Position numbers and translations under genes: made by a program. A stretch of 14,091 nt of DNA from Lentzea aerocolonigenes (lineage in GTDB: Bacteria > Actinomycetota > Actinomycetes > Mycobacteriales > Pseudonocardiaceae): positions 1 to 14,091 of the forward strand of contig NZ_JYJG01000002.1 of assembly GCF_000955955.1 (NCBI RefSeq). The letters are read 5' to 3'. Positions within the stretch are counted from its first letter, which is position 1; each line of letters starts with the position of its first letter. Under the pieces are notes generated by a model. That model had not been told where the DNA came from and did not search any database. It saw only the letters and a program-made list of their open reading frames with translations. Shown here piece by piece: positions 7,281 through 13,103 of this stretch.

Positions 7281-7301
7281 GTCAATTGGTGTGGGTCAAT
7301 T
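7281..7301. repeat. Direct repeat GTCAATT x2, 14 bp apart
   Basis: GTCAATT occurs at 7281-7287 and 7295-7301. Read on the minus strand, each gives AATTGAC with a TTGAC core resembling a -35 element (TTGACC 7299-7294, TTGACA 7285-7280). The nearer one is too close to the precursor start to serve a normal -10. The pair may be an operator or -35 region for the RiPP operon. Confidence 0.4.
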
Positions 7302-7311
7302 CTGCGGACCT

Positions 7312-7342
7312 GGCGTAATGGCTGGGTAGTTACGGCCTAATG
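7312..7342 (+). promoter_or_regulatory. Putative SARP-binding direct repeats (11/22-bp period)
   Basis: GGCGTAATG (7312-7320) and GGCCTAATG (7334-7342) match at 8 of 9 positions and are exactly 22 bp apart. A weaker copy, TGGGTAGTT (7323-7331), sits midway at the 11-bp step. Known SARPs bind such heptamer-like repeats spaced 11 or 22 bp, with the last copy about 8 bp before a -10 box. Here TATGAA (7351-7356) lies 8 bp on. This predicts a rightward promoter for the SARP gene itself. The site is inferred from spacing only. Confidence 0.45.
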
Positions 7343-7373
7343 CGCATCGGTATGAAGTTTTCATACCGGCGCA
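7341..7373. promoter_or_regulatory. Large palindromic operator candidate (CGGTATGAA-n3-TTCATACCG)
   Basis: Perfect 9-bp arms CGGTATGAA (7348-7356) and TTCATACCG (7360-7368) flank a 3-nt centre. An outer pair, TGCGC (7341-7345) with GCGCA (7369-7373), extends it with a 2-nt offset. No T-run follows and no gene ends here, so a terminator is unlikely. The form is that of a TetR/GntR-type operator overlapping the predicted -10 of the SARP promoter. No such repressor is encoded in the window. Confidence 0.6.
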
Positions 7374-7471
7374 CAGGGTGAACTCATCCGAGATCGAGGA
7401 CCGGTGCACTAACGCGGCCCCGTTGGGCCGAGCAGACTAATCAGGTGCTCGGAGAAGGAGGAGGGGTCACG

Positions 7472-8281
7472 ATGCAGATCAAGGTCCTGGGGCCGGTCGA
7501 GGCCAAGGTGAACGGTCGCTCGGTGACGCCCACGGCAGCCAAGCCGCGGCAGATCCTGGCGCTGCTCGCGCTGCACTCCGGATCGGTGGTGTCCGTGCCG
7601 ACGCTGATCGAGGAGCTGTGGGGCGACCGCCCGCCCCGGAGCGCGCGCACCACGTTGCAGACCTACATCCTGCAGCTGCGCAAGCTGATCGGGGACGCGC
7701 TGTCCGCGTCCGGCGAGAGCGGCGCGAAGGAGCTGCTGGTCACCCGCTACGGCGGCTACCTGCTCGACGTGCCGCCGGAGGCCGTCGACGTGCACGAGTT
7801 CGAGCGCCTCGCCCGCACCGGCCAGCAGGCCCACGAGGTCGAGGACTACCCGTCCGCCGCCCGGCTGCTGCGGCAGGCGCTGGAGATGTGGCGCGGTCCC
7901 GCGGTCGTCGACGTGCGGCCGGGAATGCCACTGGGCATCGAGGTCGTGCGCCTGGAGGAGTCACGGCTCAGCGCGCTCGAAGCCCGCATCGACGCGGAGC
8001 TGCGGCTGGGCAAGCACAAGGCGTTGCTCAGCGAGCTCTCGGTGCTGACGGTGCAGAACCCGATGAACGAGAACCTGTGCGCGCAGTACATGATCTCGCT
8101 GTTCCGCGCGGGCCGGCAGTGGCAGGCGCTGGACGCGTTCAAGGGGTTGCGCAACACGTTGATCGACGAGCTCGGCGTGGAGCCTTCGTCCCGGCTGCAG
8201 TCTTTGCAGCACGCGATTCTCACGTCCGATCCGCGGCTCGACAGCGCGGAAACCCGTCAGTTGCAAAGGCTTCTCGCCTGA
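7472..8281 (+). CDS. SARP-family pathway-specific activator
   Basis: A 269-residue regulator of the small SARP class (size of ActII-ORF4, DnrI). The OmpR-like winged-helix DNA-binding domain spans about 1-100 (MQIKVLGPVEA, AKPRQILALLALH, LIEELWGDRPP, TLQTYILQLRKLI, RYGGYLLDV). The bacterial transcriptional activation domain spans about 107-252 (VDVHEFERLARTG, ALEMWRGPAVVDV, RLEESRLSALEARIDAELRLG, DELGVEPSSRLQSLQHAIL). The ATG at 7472 follows AAGGAGGAGGGG (7455-7466); an upstream in-frame GTG at 7445 reads through that ribosome site and is unlikely. SARPs recruit RNA polymerase to biosynthetic promoters at short direct repeats. The position between the divergent RiPP operon and the PKS operon makes it the likely activator of one or both. 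The gene contains no TTA codon. Confidence 0.95.
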   Translation: MQIKVLGPVEAKVNGRSVTPTAAKPRQILALLALHSGSVVSVPTLIEELWGDRPPRSARTTLQTYILQLRKLIGDALSASGESGAKELLVTRYGGYLLDVPPEAVDVHEFERLARTGQQAHEVEDYPSAARLLRQALEMWRGPAVVDVRPGMPLGIEVVRLEESRLSALEARIDAELRLGKHKALLSELSVLTVQNPMNENLCAQYMISLFRAGRQWQALDAFKGLRNTLIDELGVEPSSRLQSLQHAILTSDPRLDSAETRQLQRLLA

Positions 8282-8293
8282 GTCCGGCTCCAG

Positions 8294-8327
8294 CGGCCCC
8301 CGTCACACTGTGGCGGGGGCCGTTTTT
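8294..8327 (+). terminator. Strong Rho-independent terminator after the SARP gene
   Basis: A 13-bp stem, 8294-8306 with 8310-8322 (CGGCCCCCG against CGGGGGCCG plus four inner pairs, one G-U), closes on an ACT loop and is followed by TTTTT (8323-8327) and more T residues. It starts 12 bp past the SARP stop and should separate the SARP transcript from the PKS operon. Confidence 0.93.
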
Positions 8328-8440
8328 CTTTGTACCGCAACGGTTTCTTCGAGGACGTCTCCAGTCGTCCACCACCGCGCGCTGACAACATCACTGATAG
8401 GCGTGCGGAAACCGCCCGCTGGAGGAAAGGAAGAACAGCC
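8328..8440 (+). promoter_or_regulatory. Promoter and leader of the type II PKS operon
   Basis: The only sizeable non-coding gap before the PKS operon. A GATAGG hexamer at 8396-8401 is a possible -10, with no clear -35. A rich ribosome site, GGAGGAAAGGAAG (8421-8433), leads into GTG 8441. I looked for 11/22-bp SARP repeats here and saw none as clear as those at 7312-7342. Confidence 0.5.
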
Positions 8441-8692
8441 GTGAGCGCACTGACCATCGAGGGCCTCAAGGAGATCCTCAACGAGGCCGCGGGCGAGGAC
8501 GACTCGTTCAAGCCGGGCCAGGACATTCTCGACATCCCGTTCCTCGAGCTGGGCTTCGACTCCCTCGCCCTGCTGGAGACGGTCGCGCTGATCAAGCGCA
8601 AGCACGGTGTCTCCGTCGCCGACGACGAGATGGCGTACATCGAGACGCCGCGTCAGCTGCTGGACAAGGTCAACGGACAGATCGCGGCCTGA
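8441..8692 (+). CDS. Type II PKS acyl carrier protein
   Basis: An 83-residue acyl carrier protein that carries the growing polyketide on a phosphopantetheine arm. The attachment residue is Ser41 in ELGFDSLALLE. Helix I (LTIEGLKEILNEAAGE) and the helix III-IV region (ETPRQLLDKVNGQI) are in place, and length is normal. GTG 8441 was chosen because GGAGGAAAGGAAG ends 7 nt upstream; an in-frame ATG at 8330 would begin inside the terminator T-tract. It is the first gene of the operon, unlike the usual KS-alpha/CLF/ACP order. The aromatase/cyclase gene follows 28 bp later. Confidence 0.95.
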   Translation: MSALTIEGLKEILNEAAGEDDSFKPGQDILDIPFLELGFDSLALLETVALIKRKHGVSVADDEMAYIETPRQLLDKVNGQIAA

Positions 8693-8720
8693 CCGCCGGC
8701 GAGACGAAACGGAGACGGAC

Positions 8721-9656
8721 ATGACGCACACCACCACGCACACGGTCATGATCGGTGCTCCCGCCAAGGTGGTCTACGACCTGGTCGCGGACGTCACGAC
8801 CTGGCCGTACACCTTCGGACCCACGGTGCACGCCGAGGTGTTCGAACGGGACGGCAACACCGAACGGTTGCGGTTGCACGCGTTCGCCAACGGTGACGTG
8901 CGCACGTGGACGTCCCGTCGCGAGCTCGACCCGGCGAACCTGCACATCAAGTTCCAGCAGGAGCGTTCGGCCGCGCCCGTCAAGACGATGGGCGGGGAGT
9001 GGCGGATCGTCCCGATCGCCGACTCGGCGACCCGGGTCGATCTGCTGCACCACTTCACGGCGGCACAGCCGGAAGCGGTGGACCTGATCCTGAACGCGGT
9101 CAACAACAACAGCGACGCCGAGCTGGCCGCCCTCAAGCGGGCGGCCGAGTACGGCGACGACTACGACAAGCTGGTGCTGTCGTTCTCGGACAGCATCACG
9201 ATCCACGCGGGCCGCAAGGACGTCTTCGAGTTCCTGTACCGGTCGGACCTGTGGCCGCAGCGGCTGCCGCACGTCGCCCGGCTGGACCTGAAGGAAGCTG
9301 TCACCGGCGTGCAGTCCATGGAGATGGACACGCGCAGCCCGGACGGGTCGATCCACACCACGCACTCGGTGCGGGTCTGCTTCCCGTACGACAGCATCGT
9401 CTACAAGCAGACGGCGACGCCGCCGATCATGGCGGCCCACGTCGGCCGGTGGACGTTCCGCGACATCGGTGACGGCATCGAGGCCGGCATCGAGGCGACC
9501 TCCCACCACACGGTCGTCATCCGGCCGGACGTCATCACCGACGTGCTGGGGCCTGACGGCACGCTCGAGCGCGCTCGCGAGCTGATCCGTCACGCGCTGG
9601 GGACCAACAGCCTCACGACTCTCCGGCACGCGAAGGAATTCGCCGAGAACGGATGA
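8721..9656 (+). CDS. Didomain polyketide aromatase/cyclase (two SRPBCC/START-like folds)
   Basis: A 311-residue enzyme with two homologous helix-grip domains. Domain 1 (about 1-140) includes APAKVVYDLVADVTTWPYTF and VRTWTSRRELDP. Domain 2 (about 155-300) includes HAGRKDVFEFLYRSDLWPQR, LPHVARLDL and HTTHSVRVCFPYDSIVYKQ. Such didomain proteins (ActVII, DpsF, BexL type) close and dehydrate the first ring of the bound poly-beta-keto chain, most often after a C9 ketoreductase has acted. No ketoreductase lies in this window, so either it is encoded nearby or the enzyme handles an unreduced chain. ATG 8721 follows GGAG (8711-8714). The next gene starts 9 bp after its stop. Confidence 0.93.
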   Translation: MTHTTTHTVMIGAPAKVVYDLVADVTTWPYTFGPTVHAEVFERDGNTERLRLHAFANGDVRTWTSRRELDPANLHIKFQQERSAAPVKTMGGEWRIVPIADSATRVDLLHHFTAAQPEAVDLILNAVNNNSDAELAALKRAAEYGDDYDKLVLSFSDSITIHAGRKDVFEFLYRSDLWPQRLPHVARLDLKEAVTGVQSMEMDTRSPDGSIHTTHSVRVCFPYDSIVYKQTATPPIMAAHVGRWTFRDIGDGIEAGIEATSHHTVVIRPDVITDVLGPDGTLERARELIRHALGTNSLTTLRHAKEFAENG

Positions 9657-9665
9657 GGTGGCGCG

Positions 9666-9851
9666 ATGGGGTTAGGTGGCGCGGAACTGCTCACCGCCGC
9701 GGCGCGTGCCGCGAGCCGCAACGGGCTCTACGTGGTGTCCATGTACCTGGAGAAGGCAGCGGTCGAACATCAGCGCAAGGGTTGCCCCTCCGAAGTCGGG
9801 CATTGCGCTTATGAGATCGAGGCATCCCGTGTACTGCTGTCGGGGTTCTAG
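9666..9851 (+). CDS. Small 61-residue protein of unknown function with a TTA codon at position 3
   Basis: A compact frame between the aromatase/cyclase and citramalate-synthase-like genes, with GAGGTG about 6 nt before ATG 9666. Its TAG stop directly abuts the next ATG (9849-9851, 9852), so the two genes are probably translationally coupled. The protein looks helical (GAELLTAAARAASRNGLYVV, then YLEKAAVEHQRK) and ends with a CPSEVGHC segment (Cys40, His46, Cys47) and a short hydrophobic tail. Codon 3 is TTA, rare in these genomes and read by the bldA tRNA. I do not recognise the family. Tight packing between real PKS genes makes it likely to be a genuine gene, perhaps a partner of the next protein, but a chance frame cannot be excluded. 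Confidence 0.65.
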   Translation: MGLGGAELLTAAARAASRNGLYVVSMYLEKAAVEHQRKGCPSEVGHCAYEIEASRVLLSGF

Positions 9852-10562
9852 ATGAAGCTCTACGACATCTCGCTGCGTCGCGCCGGACTGTCCATCACGG
9901 ACAGACTGGTCGCGGCGCGGCGCCTCGACGCGCTCGGAGTCGCGTTCGCCGACGGAGGCAGGTCGGCCCGGTTCTACCACCGGGCCGCGCTGGAACTCCG
10001 GTTGCGGGCCACCACCCTCATCGCTTCCGGTGGTGCGGAGGATCTCGCCGCACTGCTCGCCGCGGAGACCCCCGCGGTGGCAGTAGTTGTGCAAGGGCAC
10101 GGCTTTTCGGTGATCCGGGATGCCGTGCGTCAACTCGTGCGCGCCGAACGGCGAGTGATCGTCGAGGCGCGGGACTTCTTCGACGGCTGGCTCATCGACC
10201 CCGACAACGCGTTGGAGGTCGTGCTGACAGCCGCGGAGGCTGGGGCGGAAACCGTGTTGCTGCACGACACAGCAGGCAGTTTGTGGCCTGACCAGATCGG
10301 CGAGATCACCGAGCTGGTGGCGGAAACCGGTGTGCCCCTTGGTTTCGGTTGTCATGACGACGGCGGAACGCTCGCGAAGCAACTGTTCGCGGCGGATGCG
10401 GGGGCTGAACTCGTACAGGGGTTCTACGCCGCCGTTCGAGGTGGCCTCGATCGGGCCGTTTCACCATCGGTTCATTCGGCAGAAACAGGTATCGCTCCCG
10501 TGCCCTGTCCGAGATTGGAGCAGACCGTGTCCGCACACAAGGCGATTGGAGGTGTCCGATGA
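9852..10562 (+). CDS. Citramalate/isopropylmalate synthase-like (HMGL/DRE-TIM fold) protein with degenerate metal site
   Basis: A 236-residue protein resembling the catalytic barrel of CimA/LeuA-type synthases. Matches include KLYDISLRRAGLS (2-14, against the family's YDTTLRDG), LVAARRLDALGV (19-30), EARDFFDGWLIDPDNALEVV (105-124, close to CimA's AEHFFDGY), AAEAGAETVLLHDT (127-140) and GVPLGFGCHDDGG (160-172). The divalent-metal site looks broken. The RDG of the DRE motif reads RRA, and the HxH motif (HAHND in relatives) reads GCHDD, so one His is lost. The acceptor-binding glycine-rich centre also seems shortened, and the regulatory C-terminal domain is absent; usual catalytic domains are longer. 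It may be a pseudoenzyme, or an enzyme with altered chemistry such as C-C bond cleavage or starter handling. The start abuts the small protein's stop; its stop overlaps the KS-alpha start (ATGA). Confidence 0.75.
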   Translation: MKLYDISLRRAGLSITDRLVAARRLDALGVAFADGGRSARFYHRAALELRLRATTLIASGGAEDLAALLAAETPAVAVVVQGHGFSVIRDAVRQLVRAERRVIVEARDFFDGWLIDPDNALEVVLTAAEAGAETVLLHDTAGSLWPDQIGEITELVAETGVPLGFGCHDDGGTLAKQLFAADAGAELVQGFYAAVRGGLDRAVSPSVHSAETGIAPVPCPRLEQTVSAHKAIGGVR

Positions 10563-11827
10563 GTCGTCGCGCCGTCATCACCGGGGTGGGCGTGGTCGCA
10601 CCTGGTGGCATCGGAACGAAGGCGTATTGGCAACTGTTGTCCGAAGGGCGTACGGCGACTCGCATCATCACGCACTTCGACGCGTCTCCGTACCGCTCCC
10701 GCATGGCGGGTGAAGCAGACTTCGACCCCGTGCGCGAAGGCCTTACGCCGCAAGAGATCCGCAGGCTCGACCGCGCGGCGCAGTTCGCCGTCGTGGCCGG
10801 CCGTGAGGCGATGGCCGACTCGGGCATCGAGTTCGACCAGCTCGACCCCGGCCGCATCGGTGTCTCGCTCGGCACCGCGGTCGGTTGCACGACCTCGCTG
10901 GAGCGCGAGTTCATCGTCGGCTCCGACCGGGGCAAGTACTGGGAGGTCGATGCCTCCTACGCGGTCCCGCACCTCTACGACTACTTCACGCCGTCCTCGA
11001 TGGCGACGGAGCTGGCGTGGACGGTCGGCGCGGAAGGGCCGGTCTCCGTGGTCTCCACGGGGTGCACCTCCGGCCTGGACTCGGTCGGATACGCGGCCGA
11101 GCTGATCATGGAGGGCTCCGCGGACGTCGTCGTGACCGGCGGCACCGAGGCCCCGCTCTCCCCGATCACCGTGGTGTGCTTCGACGTCATCCGGGCGTCC
11201 AGCACCCGCAACGACGACCCCACCACCGCCTGCCGCCCGTTCGACAAGACGCGCGACGGACTGGTGCTGGGCGAGGGTTCCGCGATCATCGTGCTCGAGG
11301 AGCTGGAACACGCTCGGGCTCGCGGTGCCCACATCTACGGTGAGGTCGCCGGTTTCGCCTCGCGGTGCAACGCCTACCACATGACGGGCCTGCACCCCGA
11401 GGGCATCGAGATGTCCGACGCCATCAACATCGCGCTGAAGCAGGCGCGGGCTGACGCGACGGACGTCGGTTACATCAACGCACACGGTTCGGGCACCAAG
11501 CAGAACGACCTGCACGAGACGGCGGCGTTCAAGCGTTCGCTGGGCGCTCACGCGTACAAGACGCCGGTCTCGGGCTTCAAGTCCATGATCGGGCACTCGC
11601 TCGGTGCGATCGGGTCGCTGGAGATCGTCGGCTCGCTGCTGGCGTTCGAGCAGGACCTCATCCCGCCGACGGCGAACCTGCACGAGCAGGACCCGGAGTG
11701 CGACCTCGACTACACGCCGCTCGTGGCGCGCGAGAAGAAGGTCGACACGCTCCTGACGGTGGGCAGCGGTTTCGGTGGATTCCAGAGCGCCATGGTGCTC
11801 AAGAAGGTGGAAGGGGCAGGCCGGTGA
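10559..11827 (+). CDS. Type II PKS ketosynthase alpha subunit (KS-alpha)
   Basis: A 422-residue condensing enzyme that, with CLF, elongates the malonyl-derived chain on ACP. The active-site Cys169 lies in STGCTSGLDSVGYA, the hallmark of aromatic type II KS-alpha. The catalytic histidines are His309 (INAHGSGTKQND) and His346 (MIGHSLGAIGS). Other family blocks are RRAVITGVGVVAPGG at the N-terminus and VGSGFGGFQSAMVL at the C-terminus. Length is normal and nothing is missing. GGAGG (10548-10552) lies 6 nt before ATG 10559, and the start overlaps the preceding stop by 4 nt. The CLF start overlaps this gene's stop as GTGA, which favours equal synthesis of the two subunits. Confidence 0.97.
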   Translation: MSRRAVITGVGVVAPGGIGTKAYWQLLSEGRTATRIITHFDASPYRSRMAGEADFDPVREGLTPQEIRRLDRAAQFAVVAGREAMADSGIEFDQLDPGRIGVSLGTAVGCTTSLEREFIVGSDRGKYWEVDASYAVPHLYDYFTPSSMATELAWTVGAEGPVSVVSTGCTSGLDSVGYAAELIMEGSADVVVTGGTEAPLSPITVVCFDVIRASSTRNDDPTTACRPFDKTRDGLVLGEGSAIIVLEELEHARARGAHIYGEVAGFASRCNAYHMTGLHPEGIEMSDAINIALKQARADATDVGYINAHGSGTKQNDLHETAAFKRSLGAHAYKTPVSGFKSMIGHSLGAIGSLEIVGSLLAFEQDLIPPTANLHEQDPECDLDYTPLVAREKKVDTLLTVGSGFGGFQSAMVLKKVEGAGR

Positions 11828-13038
11828 CTCGGGCGGTGGTGACGGGAATCGGCATCGCGTCGCCGAACGGGCTGGGGCCGACCGCGTACTGGCGGGCGAC
11901 CCTGCACGGTGAGGCGGCGATCAAGCCGATCACCCGGTTCGACAGTGCGAACTACTGGGCGAAGATCGCCGGTGAGGTGCCGGGCTTCGAGGCAGGCCGG
12001 CACCTGCAGGGCCGGCTGCTGCCGCAGACGGACCACATGACGCGGTTGACGCTCGTGGGCACGGACTGGGCGTTGCGCGGCGCGGGTGTGCAGCCGAACG
12101 ACATCCCGGACACCGACATCGCGGTGATCACCGCGGCGACGGCGGGCGGGTACGAGTTCGGTCAGCGGGAGCTGCAGAAGCTGTGGCACCAGGGCCCGGA
12201 GTACGTCTCGGCGTACCAGTCGTTCGCGTGGTTCTACGCGGTCAACACGGGCCAGATCTCCATCCGCCACGGCACGCGCGGTCCTGGCGCCGTGGTGGTC
12301 TCCGAGCAGGCCGGTGGCATCGACTCCATCGGGCACGCACGGCGTCAGCTGCGCAAGGGCGTGCAGCTGGCTCTCACGGGCGGTATGGACTCGTCTCTGT
12401 GCCCGTGGGCGTGGGTTGCCCACCAGGCATCGGGTTGCTTGTCCCGCAACAACAACCCGAAGCGCGCCTACCTGCCGTTCGACCGCGACGCCGCTGGTTA
12501 CGTCGCGGGCGAGGGTGGCGCGATCATGGTGCTGGAGACTCCGGAGTCAGCGGCCGAGCGTCCCGGCACCCGGATCTACGGCGAGATCGTCGGGTACGCC
12601 GCGACGTTCGACTCGAAGATGCCTTCGCGGGAGCCGGGGTTGAAGCGGGCGGCCGAGCTGGCGTTGCGCGACGCCGGCATGGACGCCTCCGAGATCGACG
12701 TCGTCTTCGCCGACGCGGCGGGGATTCCCGAGCTCGACAAGGCCGAGGCCGAGGCGATCAAGGGCATCTTCGGGCCGTACGGCGTGCCGGTGACGGCGCC
12801 GAAGACCATGACCGGGCGGCTGTTCGCCGGTGGTGGCTCCTTGGACGTCGCCTCGGCGATCCTCTCGATCTACTGGTCGGCGATCCCGCCGACCGTCAAC
12901 GTCGAGAACGTCGTGCCGGAGTACGAGCTCGACCTCGTGATGAACGAGGCGCGGCACGGCAAGATCAAGGCCGCTCTGGTGCTCGGGCGCGGCAAGGGCG
13001 GGTTCAACTCCGCCATGGTGGTTCGCGAGTACAGGTGA
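11824..13038 (+). CDS. Type II PKS ketosynthase beta subunit / chain length factor (CLF)
   Basis: A 404-residue partner of KS-alpha that sets chain length. The nucleophile position is Gln162 (SEQAGGIDSIGHARR), the diagnostic Cys-to-Gln change of CLFs. The conserved AWFYAVNTGQISIRHG block is at 135-150. The residues that line the chain-length gate read YEFGQRELQKLW (110-121). Compared from memory with actinorhodin CLF, which has Phe109, Thr112 and Phe116, this gives Tyr110, Gly113 and Leu117. The smaller side chains suggest a chain longer than octaketide, a tentative inference. GTG 11824 overlaps the KS-alpha stop (GTGA), with GGAAGGGG 7 nt upstream. A hairpin and 65 bp separate it from the acyltransferase gene. 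Confidence 0.96.
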   Translation: MTRAVVTGIGIASPNGLGPTAYWRATLHGEAAIKPITRFDSANYWAKIAGEVPGFEAGRHLQGRLLPQTDHMTRLTLVGTDWALRGAGVQPNDIPDTDIAVITAATAGGYEFGQRELQKLWHQGPEYVSAYQSFAWFYAVNTGQISIRHGTRGPGAVVVSEQAGGIDSIGHARRQLRKGVQLALTGGMDSSLCPWAWVAHQASGCLSRNNNPKRAYLPFDRDAAGYVAGEGGAIMVLETPESAAERPGTRIYGEIVGYAATFDSKMPSREPGLKRAAELALRDAGMDASEIDVVFADAAGIPELDKAEAEAIKGIFGPYGVPVTAPKTMTGRLFAGGGSLDVASAILSIYWSAIPPTVNVENVVPEYELDLVMNEARHGKIKAALVLGRGKGGFNSAMVVREYR

Positions 13039-13049
13039 TGTTCACCCGC

Positions 13050-13090
13050 ACAGGGGTCGTGAGGTCTTCCTCGCGGCCCCTGTCGCTTTT
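13050..13090 (+). terminator. Intra-operon hairpin between CLF and acyltransferase genes (partial terminator or attenuator)
   Basis: A 15-bp stem, 13050-13064 with 13069-13083 (two G-U pairs), closes on a TCTT loop. Only CGC and then TTTT (13087-13090) follow, before the ribosome site GGAGG (13093-13097) of the acyltransferase gene. The stem is strong but the T-run is short and offset. It could be a weak terminator lowering acyltransferase expression or a structure stabilising the upstream message. Confidence 0.6.
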
Positions 13091-13103
13091 CTGGAGGCTT
13101 CCT

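Larger units (their letters stand above)
7260..7471. promoter_or_regulatory. Divergent control region between the RiPP operon and the SARP gene
   Basis: These 212 bp are visibly AT-richer than the flanking genes and must drive both the minus-strand RiPP operon and the plus-strand SARP gene. From left to right they hold the precursor's GGAG site, a repeated GTCAATT, SARP-like 11/22-bp repeats, a large palindrome, a small hairpin (CGGCCC 7415-7420 with GGGCCG 7425-7430) in the presumed SARP leader, and the SARP ribosome site AAGGAGGAGGGG (7455-7466). The compactness suggests the two divergent units are co-regulated. Confidence 0.75.

Noticed and set aside
7271..7299. Standard promoter TTGACC (7299-7294) with a -10 at GAATAA (7276-7271) for the RiPP operon
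   Set aside because: The -10 match is poor and the start would fall in or beside the ribosome binding site, so it is not listed as a feature.
1762..8327. Two terminators with the same 13-bp stem length and ACT loop (1762-1796 and 8294-8327) as a possible shared regulatory RNA element
   Set aside because: Stem sequences differ and each directly follows a gene end with a T-run, so ordinary terminators explain them.
12183..13103. Acyltransferase frame extended upstream over the CLF gene
   Set aside because: The extension is out of frame with the clear CLF protein and crosses the hairpin; GTG 13104 has a proper ribosome site.
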